Source: Phoronis australis (Eukaryota; Phoronida; Phoronidae). Taken from it: a stretch of 64,000 nt of DNA. The stretch covers positions 177,748-241,747 of the forward strand of contig NMRA01000440.1 in assembly GCA_002633005.1 (NCBI GenBank). Direction: 5' to 3'. The notes under the pieces are model-generated. The model made no database searches. It was not told the origin of the DNA and saw only the letters and a list, made by a program, of their open reading frames with translations. This document shows positions 52,401 to 58,657 of the stretch, piece by piece. Position 1 is the first letter of the stretch, and each line of letters begins with the position of its first letter. Made by a program: the position numbers and the translations under genes.

Positions 52401-55400
52401 GGTTTGCATAAAAACTTAAAGGCTGTCAATGAGATTCTACATGACTTCAGAGACTAATGTAATCCCTTACCTGCGGACAACACAGCCAACTGCACTGTAT
52501 CTCCAACAACTACACTAGCTAAACTTTGTAATGTGAGGCCATCCACCAGCTCCTCCGTATGGATATAATGAACACGCGAGATGGTGCTAACATTATTGAA
52601 CGCATGAACCTTGACAGTATGCAACCCAGCTGTGGTAAATGTATGATTGACAGACACTGGTTCATGAGCACTATGTGGTCCAGACACCCAGATGTGATCA
52701 TCGCCGGCATCCAGCCAGTAGTAAATATCAGTGCCATGCAAAGAGGTCATGTACAAGGTGACGGTATGACCGAGGACGACGTGAGGGTCAGAACTGACCA
52801 CCAGGTGGCTCACTAAATCCTGAACAATGATCCCACCAGGCAGAGATGTGTTGGTGCCAGACAGGCTATTACGTGCCTCCACAGTGATATTGTACACACC
52901 AGCCATCAAAGTGAAGTTAGCCAGTCTCTTCTCATCGTCATAAACAATGCCAGGCAAGGAGCGTTGGTTCACAAACCAACGGTAGCTCACACGCGTCCCT
53001 TGTGCCACACCGCACATCGCCTGAATGGTTGTACCTGAGGGAACATAGCGTTGTGCTGACGTGGACATCCACAGGCCCTCAACAGGGGTCAGTGTCTCCA
53101 CTAATGAAAGCGCTGTGGCAGCACCAAACAGATTCCAGACAGACACAAAGATAGAATGTTGTCCAAGGAAAGTGAAGTTGTAAGGCAAATAAAAATTGTG
53201 AGTAGATACATTGTAGGTCCCCGCAGCATTCTGCACGGACCAATCAAATGTCATATTAACTGAAGGAACAGCGACAAATGCTGTGATGTTATACTGTTTA
53301 TTGTGTACCAAAAAATTGCTGAGAACAATAGACACTCCTTCTAGTTCTTGCAACACGACCAATGATTTGTTCAACTGCGTGTGTAGCTTGCTGGCATTGT
53401 TGAACACATGGAACAAGGGAACATACTGCCCTTCATAACTGTATTCATGCTCCAACTGTAGGTGAAGCGTACAGCCCGCGCCATAACTGGACATCAAAAA
53501 CAGAGAGTCGTTGGCACGATTGCCCCCACTTAGCAAGCGTCCCTCCTCTGTAAGAATCGAGAACTGGTTCACGTCGCCATCGCCAAAGTTAACCACAAGG
53601 TACGAATCCTGTCTCGAGGCTGTCACCATTGTGATGGCAAATTGAGCCACTTCCAGCCTCTTGTTAACTAGTGGACTGGTCAGCTGTACATTGAAGCTTG
53701 AAATGGTGTCACTCATCACTGCCTGAAAACACAAACAACATTCTCAGGCCCTTGAAGACTTTCTTTTACTATTGAAAGTTTTAGTGACTTCACTCTATGG
53801 CCAATGAAACAACAGAATGTAAAATACAAATTATTTTGAGCTTAACTTCAGGTAAACCAACCTTCAAATACTGCTTTATACTCCCTTAACTCCCAGTAAA
53901 CCAACCTTCACAAACCACTTAATACTCACTTAACTCCCAGTAAACCAACCTTCACAAACCACTTTATACTCCCTTAACTCCCAGTAAACCAACCTTCACA
54001 AACCACTTTATACTCCCTTAACTCCCAGTAAACCAACCTTCACAAACCACTTTATACTCCCTTAACTCCCAGTAAACCAACCTTCACAAACCACTTTATA
54101 CTCCCTTAACTCCCAGTAGGCCAACTCTTCATGTACCAGTTTATACTTCCACCAAGGTACTTACTATTAGCATGGATGACTCAAGCCAGCCAAGTGTGTT
54201 AGAAACATTCACATTGACAGTGTAGATTCCAAGTGAGGGGAAAACATGGCTCTGCAACAGACAACTCAGGACACTATGTACAGTAATCTACACGCTTCAC
54301 ATACACAGTCAGGTCAAGGTAAACTTACAATACTTGTGATGGGAAATATGGAGTAAAGCAGAAAAGTTGGTGAAAGCAATCCATTGTCATCACAACGACT
54401 GAACACTGTCCAGAAGGATGTATACCTTAACTATAACAAGACCAGGCTTTGAACACTGTCCAGAAGGATGTATACCTTAACTATAACAAGGCCAGGCTTT
54501 GAACACTGTCCAGAAGGATGTATACCTTAACTATAACAAGACCAGGCTTTGAACACTGTCCAGAAGGATGTATACCTTAACTATAACAAGACCAGGCTTT
54601 GAACACCGTCCAGAAGGATGTATACCTTAACTATAACAAGACCAGGCTTTGAACACTGTCCAGAAGGATGTATACCTTAACTATAACAAGACCAGGCTTT
54701 GAACACTGTCCAGAATGATACTTTAACTAAGACAAGACCTGGCTTTCACTAAGGACCTTCTAGAGACACAGCGGCAGATTTTAGCACATTTGTATGCTTT
54801 CAGGTGTCCAGAGGGGTGTTGCAATAAATCTGACAAGCTTTGAAACTGGAGCAATACCAGGATCAACAGTATTTTTCCCATAAACTGTTCCTCATCCCAT
54901 ATTTTCGGCACACATTTCCACAGACAAATTTTGTTATCAGTAGTCATGAAGGAGTGCAGCTGGTTACTAACACCCATTAACACAGTAGTAGTGACAAACG
55001 TCTCAACAAGTCCAATAGTAATGCTTTTGGCACTTTCCGTACTAACATAACACCAGAGGGCAGTAAAATGTTTGCAAAAGTCAGACGGTCCACAGTAGAA
55101 ACTAGACATGTGCAAGAAATAACAGCCAGTTTTCTACAAGTCTTTTAACAATAATTTATTGGCACCAAGTACTCTAGTTGGATTTGTAAATTGAATTATC
55201 TTTTTAAATCTACGAAAACGACTTATTTTCGATCTTATTACCTAAATTGAAATTTTTTTTAACAAGTTCAAACCAAGACGTCACAATTAACACCAGACAG
55301 TGCATAGGAAGATGCGATGAGGATCTTAACAACCAACTGTTTGTTGACAACGTTTAATAGCAATAAATTTCCGCTTTATCAAGATAAGAACCTAATTTAA

Positions 55401-56526
55401 GACTTAAAAGATACGGCAAAGTATTTCACATGTGAAAAAATAGTGGACAATTTCAAACGGTGTTGAGCCATTTCCTTATTTGTGTAAGATAAAACAATAC
55501 AACAATGCTATACAGAGTGTAGAGCCGTGTTTAAATACTTTGTTCTACTGGTCACATAAAAATAATTGAATACAAACAGAATCACCCGTTTCACTTCATG
55601 ACATCGGCAATGATTTCCCAAAGTAGCCTCACTGATATTTTACTGTGCCTTATTTTGCCTACTGTTTTACAGCTAAACACTGACATTATGATTTAACCCT
55701 AATATCACCATGACCATACTGTACTGAAGACAGTTGTGAAGCCCAGACATTATCACAACTTTGCTTTTCTTAGTCCTGCTTTACCTTTACAGACTACATT
55801 TGAAAGTATCCTCTTAAAATATTGAAACTAAGCAACACATAGATGTCACCTAAGCTGGAAGCCTGCATAAACATCATTGTGGTTGTCACAATCATGATGG
55901 TTGTCAATTTGTCGACCATTGGACGTAGGACAAACCCCAAACTCACAAAAATTCTATTCTGTATCAATAGCGGGTGGAATCAGTTCAGAAGTCACTCGTA
56001 AATACTCTAGAGGCATTGCCAAGTCCTCTTACCTGTATTAGAAACTGGTACAACTAGACAGCCTAAATATGATTTGCAGAGATCATCCAATATGTTAGAA
56101 GCGTGCTCAATCACCACTAATGTCATGCAACCAGTTATACTGACCTGTCGACATCACTACAATAATTATTACTTGGCTCAACCTGCAGATGTCATCGTAA
56201 CAACCAACTGATCGTTTAACTCACCCTGTAGCCAGAGACACAACTGATGTTCCTGCATCGGTCAACCCATGTATCCTTCACACCAGAGTCATGCGTGATC
56301 GACCATGTGAAGGTGAGATTGTCGCCCATGGTAAGGGAAGCCTCGAACACAACCGTAGTGTTGACAAACACTGGACGGCCTGTCTGCGGTAGATGAACAG
56401 GGACGCATGATGGGAGGTGACGTGATGGGGTTACAACCACCAGCTGGAGGTTCAAAGGTCGGGGAAGAACAACAGTGATGTTGGAGGTGACTTGTAGTGA
56501 TGAAATTGAGTTACTGATGAAAAGAT
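25354..56526 (-). CDS. Polycystin-1-like PKD/REJ protein, 23 internal exons, both ends missing
   Basis: Exons in transcription order: 56526-56225, 54251-54165, 53722-52471, 51920-51789, 51223-51108, 50605-50400, 50049-49390, 48832-48608, 47691-47561, 47156-46932, 46739-46614, 45205-45022, 44849-44607, 43969-43831, 43252-43061, 42891-42716, 41675-41460, 41059-40908, 40669-40484, 37398-37102, 35697-35549, 26387-26258, 25471-25354. All have AG acceptors and GT donors, and codon phase matches at all 22 junctions with no stop. The 1880 codons encode about 14 PKD repeats (residues 1-1342, numbered from the first whole codon), with motifs such as FGDG, YGDG, WSFGDG and GxYxVxVxxSN. A REJ module follows (about 1330-1880), with its C-W-C spacing, the GSLSNDPD motif and the PVKGRC...GW block. 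Many N-glycosylation sequons fit an extracellular region. In polycystin-1 proteins this ectodomain precedes a GPS site, a PLAT domain and 11 membrane spans. None of these is recognised here, so the membrane topology and channel-partner role are inferred from family only. Confidence 0.88.
25638..25809. repeat. 24-bp minisatellite, 7 copies
   Basis: The unit is AACACAATATCTACTACAATCATC. It lies in the intron between exons 22 and 23 of the PKD/REJ gene. Confidence 0.95.
26258..26387 (-). CDS. PKD/REJ gene exon 22 (REJ module, after a 9-kb intron)
   Basis: 130 nt, residues 1799-1841, phase 0 to 1. It contains NLPLTYEVSYSTGD and EVQFSLPAASP, matching the PLxYxxxY...FxLP stretch after the GW block in REJ. 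Acceptor TGTTGTAG, donor CAAG|GTAGGT. The order and the phase both fit the exons on either side. Confidence 0.83.
27081..27106. repeat. Perfect 26-bp palindrome
   Basis: CCGTATTCAACGC is followed directly by its reverse complement GCGTTGAATACGG. A diverged second palindrome with the same core (ATATTCATTACGCGTTGAATAT) lies just upstream at about 27052-27073. Confidence 0.85.
27399..27894. mobile_element. CAGGGCTTGGAAT TIR element, copy 1 (496 bp)
   Basis: It starts CAGGGCTTGGAATGACC and ends AATTCCAAGCCCTG, a 13-bp perfect inverted repeat. The flanks are ACAAAT at 27393-27398 and ACAAAT at 27895-27900. It is non-autonomous. The interior near the right end shares sequence with the copy at 36167, including GCGGAAATATAA. 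A 6-bp duplication is short for hAT, so the superfamily is left open. Confidence 0.72.
28872..30056 (+). repeat. R repeat, isolated copy, about 1.2 kb
   Basis: It begins ATGAAAGCGCTCCGAGGAGCG and includes a GAT/GAC-rich head (present twice), CTCGAAAACGGTAAGTCTGAG, GCGCATACGCC and CGCCATATTGGATC. It ends GTGCGAACAAAAAAAAAAC, a possible A-rich tail. The same order of blocks recurs four times at 58656-62815. It is non-coding, with many stops in all frames. Confidence 0.75.
30455..30545 (-). repeat. tRNA-like SINE candidate
   Basis: Read on the minus strand, TGGTGTACTGG resembles an A box, and CCCCGGTTCGACTCC lower down is a near-perfect B box. The anticodon stem does not pair, so it is not a functional tRNA gene. 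A tRNA-derived SINE fragment is the simplest reading. A 10-bp hairpin (GTTATCTCAC/GTGAGATAAC, 30433-30454) lies at its end. Confidence 0.4.
31094..31210. repeat. 117-bp palindrome, about 53-bp arms
   Basis: GTTATCCCCCTTATCTAGAG on the left mirrors CTCTAGATAACGGGGGATAAC on the right, with GGATTTTGGAG / CTCCAAAATCC between. A few mismatches and a short centre remain. It could be a small foldback MITE. No flanking duplication was recognised. Confidence 0.8.
31951..32400 (+). pseudogene. Decayed ORF of an uncharacterised conserved family
   Basis: An open frame from 31951 to 32313 includes RWALHKGKRSSRFAHDVKV. After a frameshift near 32253 it continues as KFASGQTTGVKCTPTK. In a third frame it continues as DWLNKAQISGFF. 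The series F-x2-G-x2-TG-x-K-x2-P followed by WL-x3-QI-x-xFF resembles, from memory, the C-terminal block of uncharacterised proteins common in cnidarian, mollusc and lancelet genomes. The frameshifts and a stop make it a likely pseudogene or old transposon-borne copy. It lies inside an intron of the PKD/REJ gene on the opposite strand. Confidence 0.35.
32401..34478. other. Intron sequence, no element recognised
   Basis: AT-rich. The only structure seen is two copies of TTACATGAAGATCTGACC near 32467-32510. Confidence 0.4.
34487..34949. mobile_element. hAT-type MITE, 463 bp, with perfect 8-bp target duplication
   Basis: The terminal inverted repeats CAGGCCTTTATGCAG and CAGGCCTTTATCCAG (read inward) are bounded on both sides by CCTAGGAG (34479-34486 and 34950-34957). 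An 8-bp duplication with CAGG ends is diagnostic of the hAT superfamily. The interior contains repeated GGACGCCC motifs and no transposase. Confidence 0.8.
35549..35697 (-). CDS. PKD/REJ gene exon 21 (REJ module, GRC...GW block)
   Basis: 149 nt, residues 1750-1798, phase 1 to 0. It contains AKVYFRINASPVKGRCTIFP, then TTFKVVCIGWQDDDK. The P-x-x-G-x-C...C-x-x-W pattern is one of the strongest REJ landmarks and is shared with polycystin-1. Acceptor CTCCCATAG, donor AAG|GTAGGT. Confidence 0.9.
36060..37101. repeat. 63-bp minisatellite overlapping the donor of exon 20, split by a TIR element
   Basis: Units of CCCTGCACTA CTTATCAGCC plus TCACCATAAC CCCGCCCATG and a tail run from 36880 to the exon 20 donor. 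Related units lie at 36060-36166, on the other side of the inserted CAGGG element. Most units contain ACTCAC, which is GTGAGT on the minus strand, the same donor hexamer as the real splice site at 37096-37101. A single unresolved base (N) lies at 37043. Confidence 0.85.
36167..36829. mobile_element. CAGGGCTTGGAAT TIR element, copy 2 (about 663 bp)
   Basis: It starts CAGGGCTTGGAATGACCC and ends in a decayed GCAAGCCTTG. TATCT flanks both sides (36162-36166 and 36830-36834). It shares its interior right half with copy 1. It has landed inside a minisatellite, since array sequence is found on both sides. Confidence 0.65.
37102..37398 (-). CDS. PKD/REJ gene exon 20 (REJ module, glycine-rich insert)
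   Basis: 297 nt, residues 1651-1748, phase 1 to 1. It begins with a Gly/Gln run (EGGGGGRGQGSGQNQGQGN) and a proline-rich piece. It then returns to conserved REJ sequence: RYRIIIRADQTG, SLVLKPGVLSQGRRYLVQF. Acceptor AATTTCAG, donor CCTG|GTGAGT. The donor and the last exon bases are imitated in the tandem repeat that starts right after it. Confidence 0.87.
37496..37541. repeat. 15-bp minisatellite, 3 copies
   Basis: The unit is ACTGTCCACTGAATT, in the intron upstream of exon 20. Confidence 0.9.
37542..40244. other. Intron sequence, no element recognised
   Basis: The plus-strand frame 39781-40077 (98 codons) and its minus-strand shadow have no family features. Confidence 0.4.
40245..40410. repeat. 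40-bp minisatellite, 4 copies
   Basis: The unit is GACTGGGTGCAAGTTGTGGG followed by ATAATACAGTAACTCCACAA. It starts about 75 bp past the exon 19 donor. Confidence 0.95.
40484..40669 (-). CDS. PKD/REJ gene exon 19 (REJ module, threonine-rich insert)
   Basis: 186 nt, residues 1589-1649, phase 1 to 1. A cysteine-containing start (DYMKCVEPDGSTWLSLNY) is followed by about 25 residues dominated by threonine, with ATTTISTTTTTAHP as core. It looks like a mucin-type O-glycosylated spacer inside the REJ module. Acceptor CTGAACAG, donor CCTG|GTAGGT. Confidence 0.84.
40908..41059 (-). CDS. PKD/REJ gene exon 18 (REJ module, paired-cysteine block)
   Basis: 152 nt, residues 1538-1587, phase 2 to 1. It contains VQCVDCSDGV, then VCPDCSPYTIYDWQVNI, a CxxC...CxxC...YxW arrangement typical of the middle of REJ. 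Acceptor TTTTGATAG, donor GCAC|GTGAGT. Confidence 0.88.
41460..41675 (-). CDS. PKD/REJ gene exon 17 (REJ module, W-C block)
   Basis: 216 nt, residues 1466-1536, phase 2 to 2. It contains YNWSCSRLGSTESC, then LLKPVGQFVFNLTTIC and STQVITVLG. These are the YxWxC and LxxGxFxFxLT motifs of REJ. Acceptor CACTCCAG, donor CAA|GTAAGT. A 64-bp minisatellite lies about 100 bp upstream of the acceptor. Confidence 0.88.
41772..42028. repeat. 64-bp minisatellite, 4 copies
   Basis: The unit is AAGGTCATATGCATGGTGAT followed by CACACACAGACTTGTGTGGT and a CTAGCATAACCAGTCTTATA tail. Copies are almost identical. It lies in the intron before exon 17. Confidence 0.95.
42716..42891 (-). CDS. PKD/REJ gene exon 16 (REJ module, DPD block)
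   Basis: 176 nt, residues 1407-1464, phase 0 to 2. It contains RAEISLTVQPSNIISIISGG, then LTLNGSLSNDPDMTG. GSxSxDPD is one of the most recognisable REJ signatures. Acceptor TTGTAG, donor CAG|GTATTT. Confidence 0.88.
43061..43252 (-). CDS. PKD/REJ gene exon 15 (REJ module, first block)
   Basis: 192 nt, residues 1343-1406, phase 0 to 0. It contains RVEASLDIDCQLTS, then SRWTIRH and LPYGDYILQIE, matching the C...W and GxYxLxxxV pattern that opens REJ domains. Acceptor GTTCAG, donor GAG|GTAAAC. Confidence 0.86.
43831..43969 (-). CDS. PKD/REJ gene exon 14 (last PKD repeat, entry to REJ module)
   Basis: 139 nt, residues 1297-1342, phase 2 to 0. It contains PGEYILQLVAHNLVSNF, then VERPCQPARIKILGS. 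The C-Q-P-A-R stretch marks the transition from the last PKD repeat to the REJ module in this family. Acceptor CTGTTCCAG, donor AAG|GTAAGC. Confidence 0.86.
44074..44389. repeat. 19-bp minisatellite, about 16 copies in two blocks
   Basis: The unit is ACATTACACTCTGAGGAAC in the first half and ACATTACACTTTGAGGAAC in the second. The two variants are not interspersed. It lies in the intron between exons 13 and 14. Confidence 0.95.
44607..44849 (-). CDS. PKD/REJ gene exon 13 (PKD repeat 13 end, repeat 14 start)
   Basis: 243 nt, residues 1216-1295, phase 2 to 2. It contains YYVRVTASNPVSEVTSQLL, then VVTITVGANNVV and YDWSFGDGQKMTTL with an intact GDG. Acceptor TTTTTGTGCAG, donor CAG|GTAAGG. Confidence 0.88.
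45022..45205 (-). CDS. PKD/REJ gene exon 12 (PKD repeat 13 start)
   Basis: 184 nt, residues 1155-1214, phase 1 to 2. It contains VTITANGTLHETDAVVQFTA and EYLWDYGMENTF. The GDG position is degenerate (YGME). Acceptor TCTTACAG, donor GTGAGT. Confidence 0.85.
46614..46739 (-). CDS. PKD/REJ gene exon 11 (PKD repeat 12 end)
   Basis: 126 nt, residues 1113-1153, phase 1 to 1. It contains NHTFFEVGRYAVTCTASNLL, the closing strands of a PKD domain. Acceptor TTGCTCAG, donor CAAA|GTAAGT. Confidence 0.85.
46932..47156 (-). CDS. PKD/REJ gene exon 10 (PKD repeat 11 end, repeat 12 start)
   Basis: 225 nt, residues 1038-1111, phase 1 to 1. It contains GVYTIKVTATNPLGNL, then PISFTARVQHGT and VVYWWQFGDGSQ with an intact GDG. 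Acceptor TTTGTTAG, donor GCAG|GTATGT. Confidence 0.88.
47561..47691 (-). CDS. PKD/REJ gene exon 9 (PKD repeat 11)
   Basis: 131 nt, residues 994-1036, phase 2 to 1. It contains VQFTFDYGNGATQQ, a PKD core with GNG in place of GDG. Acceptor TTCTTGACAG, donor CAGCG|GTGAGT. Confidence 0.84.
48356..48545. repeat. 23-bp minisatellite, 8 copies
   Basis: The unit is ACATGACTTTCACCTTTCACATA, just past the exon 8 donor. Confidence 0.94.
48608..48832 (-). CDS. PKD/REJ gene exon 8 (PKD repeat 10 end, repeat 11 start)
   Basis: 225 nt, residues 919-992, phase 2 to 2. It contains FVFPATASEYTIKVDVVNAL followed by the linker VLVVQPMADLTLVWDDAYEL. Acceptor TTTCTTCAG, donor CTAA|GTGAGT. A 23-bp minisatellite lies about 60 bp past the donor. 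Confidence 0.87.
48922..49010. repeat. 44-bp tandem duplication
   Basis: GAACATTCTGCTGTTTATAT followed by AGGTRACCAGTGTTGGTTAG occurs twice. A 33-bp duplication (GAATGGTCATGCTAAGTACC) lies at 49269-49334 in the same intron. Confidence 0.88.
49390..50049 (-). CDS. PKD/REJ gene exon 7 (PKD repeats 8-9 and start of 10)
   Basis: 660 nt, residues 699-917, phase 2 to 2. The acceptor was fixed by phase: TTACTTCCAG at 50050 keeps the frame, while the nearer TCTTCAG does not. It contains LVFSWTCPDQ with AGTSNITLTVSNEISS, then FTLEVASSDGASL with HVFPAIGEYEVKVNISNQ, then the opening of the next repeat (LSFWWNLRSY). Donor GTC|GTGAGT. Confidence 0.88.
50400..50605 (-). CDS. PKD/REJ gene exon 6 (PKD repeat 7)
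   Basis: 206 nt, residues 630-697, phase 0 to 2. It contains SVVHYGDGMTESVGA and HTYLMPGVYMVRLG, a PKD core with an intact YGDG. Acceptor CTTGTAG, donor ACAA|GTACGT. Confidence 0.85.
50700..50940. repeat. 50-bp minisatellite, about 4.8 copies
   Basis: The unit is AGTTTGGTGAAATGTCTATA followed by TAGTCTGAGCTACTAATGAT and CACCATCATC. It lies in the intron between exons 5 and 6. Confidence 0.94.
51108..51223 (-). CDS. PKD/REJ gene exon 5 (PKD repeat 6/7 linker)
   Basis: 116 nt, residues 592-629, phase 1 to 0. It encodes the inter-repeat strand LTLHHSVTVFAM and the opening of repeat 7 (IVEVGQSVLLTVK). Acceptor TTTTCCAG, donor AAG|GTAAGT. Confidence 0.8.
51278..51422. repeat. 24-bp minisatellite, about 6 copies
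   Basis: The unit is CACAATCTTTGACCATTTGTAATT with indels. It lies in the intron before exon 5. Confidence 0.9.
51789..51920 (-). CDS. PKD/REJ gene exon 4 (PKD repeat 6, end)
   Basis: 132 nt, residues 548-590, phase 1 in and out. Four cysteines lie in the stretch DMLCNRSDVLYTWGAQC to PFCNM, followed by FTQPGVYTINVTVSNI, a standard PKD closing strand. Acceptor TTTCTAG, donor GTGAGT. Confidence 0.85.
52471..53722 (-). CDS. PKD/REJ gene exon 3 (large exon, PKD repeats 2-5 and start of 6)
   Basis: 1252 nt, the largest exon, residues 130-546. It carries four whole PKD-like repeats and the start of a fifth. Landmarks are VNFGDGDVNQF, then FDWSVQNAAG with FTFLGQHSIFVSVWN, then YRWFVNQ with FTLMAGVYNITVEARN, then YYWLDAGDD with FTTAGLHTVKVHAFNN. 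It is flanked by TTTTCAG and GCAG|GTAAGG. Several repeats lack the GDG triplet, as is common in polycystin PKD arrays. An exon holding several repeats beside single-repeat exons matches the general pattern of vertebrate PKD1, where one exon holds most PKD repeats (family knowledge). Confidence 0.92.
53849..54120. repeat. 44-bp minisatellite, 6 copies
   Basis: The unit is CCAGTAAACCAACCTTCACA followed by AACCACTTTATACTCCCTTA and ACTC. A degenerate last unit runs nearly into the exon 2 donor (to about 54152), where CTTAAC of the unit lines up with the donor ACTTAC. Confidence 0.93.
54165..54251 (-). CDS. PKD/REJ gene exon 2 (end of PKD repeat 1)
   Basis: 87 nt, phase 0 to 0, residues 101-129. 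It reads SHVFPSLGIYTVNVNVSN and beyond, the classic closing strands of a PKD domain. Acceptor CTGTTGCAG, donor ATA|GTAAGT. A 44-bp minisatellite ends a few bases from its donor side. Confidence 0.85.
54401..54745. repeat. 50-bp minisatellite, about 7 copies
   Basis: The unit is GAACACTGTCCAGAAGGATG followed by TATACCTTAACTATAACAAG and ACCAGGCTTT. It lies in the intron between exons 1 and 2. Confidence 0.95.
56225..56526 (-). CDS. PKD/REJ gene exon 1 of this window (PKD repeat, first part)
   Basis: 302 nt, entered in phase 1 and leaving in phase 0 at AGG|GTGAGT. It encodes residues 1-100. A linker rich in S and V is followed by the first two thirds of a PKD repeat (PVFVNTTVVFEASL, then NLTFTWSI) with two extra cysteines (DRCRNISC). 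The repeat is completed by the next exon. The acceptor used here is TTTTACAG. Two more copies of it lie just upstream within a tandem repeat. The preceding exon was not found, so this is not the true 5' end. Confidence 0.85.
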
Positions 56527-56690
56527 CTGTAAAACAAAAAGAACAACAGTGATGTTGCAGGTGACTTTGTGGTGATGAAACTGAGTTACTGATGAGATCT
56601 GTAAAACAAAAAGAACACCAGTGATGTTGGAGGTGATTTGTAGTGATGAAATTGAGTTACTGATGATGAGATCTGTAAATCAATCTCATC
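56465..56690. repeat. 72-74-bp minisatellite, 3 copies, overlapping the exon 1 acceptor
   Basis: Each copy contains, on the minus strand, a TTTACAG acceptor and the first 60 or so bases of the exon. The acceptors fall at exon starts 56526 (used here), 56598 and 56672. Confidence 0.9.
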
Positions 56691-58078
56691 ATTATGGTGA
56701 TTATTTTCACAAATTATTTTATTTCATTTAAAAGAAATTTAAGATCTAAAAATATCTAACTAAATGGGCAGAAAAGAGAGATGGTATTGCTCGTCATTTT
56801 CGGCAAAAATAATTGTCAAAATTGTCTCTTTTCAATTTGACACAAGTAAAAAAAATACAAACAGTCGTTTTAAGACAGCTGTACAAAGAAGCTGTGTGTG
56901 AGGTAATATTTTCGATCCTTTCATATTTGTTGATACATTTGACAAAAATTCTGTTTTTGTCTTATGTTAAAAAGGCAAAGAATTGCTGTACATTAAACAA
57001 GCTGTTCTTGGACAACCAGTCATTAAAGAAGCTTATAAGAGACATTGGTCAGTCATGGTACAGTGCAGTGCTCACAGTGCAGTGCTCGTTTAATTCAGAT
57101 GTTTAAATTAAAGATTCAACCACTTCTTGAAGTTGTCAGTGATACAAGCCCAACTATACTAATAACAACGAACAGGGTAACAGGAATATGTGGCACAACT
57201 AAATGAACAAATGATTGGATGAGATAGCAGGTGTGTCACACCATCACCATGGCGACAGCACACAAACTGGACATCTGCAGATGACTGTGTTGAGGAGGAC
57301 TGCACACAAGATGAGATGCTAAGAGATAGTAGCACACAAAGAGAATGGGCGAAGTAATTAACTCAACAAACACGGCAACACTCAGTCACAATCAATATGG
57401 TGTTAAACACCAGCCCATTACACACAGGTTCTTCAGTCACAACCAATGTGTTGTAAAATACCAGCCTAATACACGCAGGTCATTCAAATAGACAATGCAG
57501 AGAACTGAGGCTATGAGTTAACATTAAGTAAGTACTATGCTTCTTCTCCAATTATTGTAGTAACACACACTAAAATACACACCTTAAGGGATTCCAAGCT
57601 ATCATTGTTTCATGGGATGCTAATTCACAGGAGATCTGACTTCATGCTAATAAAACAACAATTAGCGTCAGTGTTGCTAGCCACCTGGGTTAATCACACA
57701 TTTGTAACCAGAAAGGTGGATTTGTGGGTAATCCCAGGGCTTGGGATCTATGTTAACTTGATAATTTATAATGCAGACAAGTCACCAAGGGCCTAGCATA
57801 AACATTACACTAGGACTAAATAAATATTTGACAACTACATATCATGTAGTGTAAAGAAGGAGTAAACAGGACAAACAAATTACAAAATTAAAGAAGATGG
57901 AGCCAAAAGATTAGATAAATATATTTTTACAATGAATGGCAACTTTCAAGACATGGAAAAACCTTGCCTAAAGCTCAGTTAAAGAAAAGCTCAACACAAG
58001 GATGGATGATACAAACTGTCTGATTCTAAGTCAGATCCGTCCCCCTAGTTAAGTGGGCCGTGTTTCTTTTAATATCTT
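56691..58078. other. No exon recognised upstream of the PKD/REJ fragment
   Basis: Open frames at 56813-57106 and 57605-57796 on the plus strand show no family features. No minus-strand PKD, LRR, WSC or lectin exon was found. Confidence 0.45.
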
Positions 58079-58657
58079 TTAAAATATTGATTGTCAGTAT
58101 GTAAAACCATATTCTTCCAATCCTTGATAATCTGGGAAGACAATATGAACGAAAGCATTGCTCCAACATTTGCAATCATATGATCACGTTATTTTCGTAA
58201 AAAATCATGATTTTCCAAGGAGACCACCATAACTTCCACAAATCTCATTTTTCATAAGAGGATGGTAAATTCTGTTTATTTGGTCCATTGGCTACAAAAC
58301 GGCATTTGGGATTTTTTAAGGTCTTCAATTCCGAGAACTCAGCTGTCAAAAATCAAGACCTCTGAAATTTTCATGGGTCGAGGTCTAGATTTTTGACAGT
58401 CGAGATATGGGGGTGAGACCATTAAAAAACCCAACAGCTTTGTAGTTAATAGACCAAATAAAGAGAAATTAACACCCTCTTAGGAAAAAAATAAGACCTG
58501 CGAAAGTTATCTCAGTCTCCATGGAAAATCATAATTTTTACAGAAAAAACGTGACCAAGTGATTGCAAAAGTTCAAGCAAAGTTCACATTATAGTCTTCC
58601 CTGATTATCAAGCATTCGAAAAATATATGGTTTTACATACTGGCGATCAATATTTCA
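58079..58657. mobile_element. Long inverted repeat (foldback element), about 280-bp arms
   Basis: The left arm 58079-58362 pairs with the right arm 58380-58657 around a loop of about 17 bp. Matching landmarks are CAGTATGTAAAACCATAT, ATGATTTTCCAAGGAGAC and GCTGTCAAAAATCAAGACCTC with their complements. The arms are diverged, with scattered mismatches. The right end touches the first base of an R repeat copy. Confidence 0.78.
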
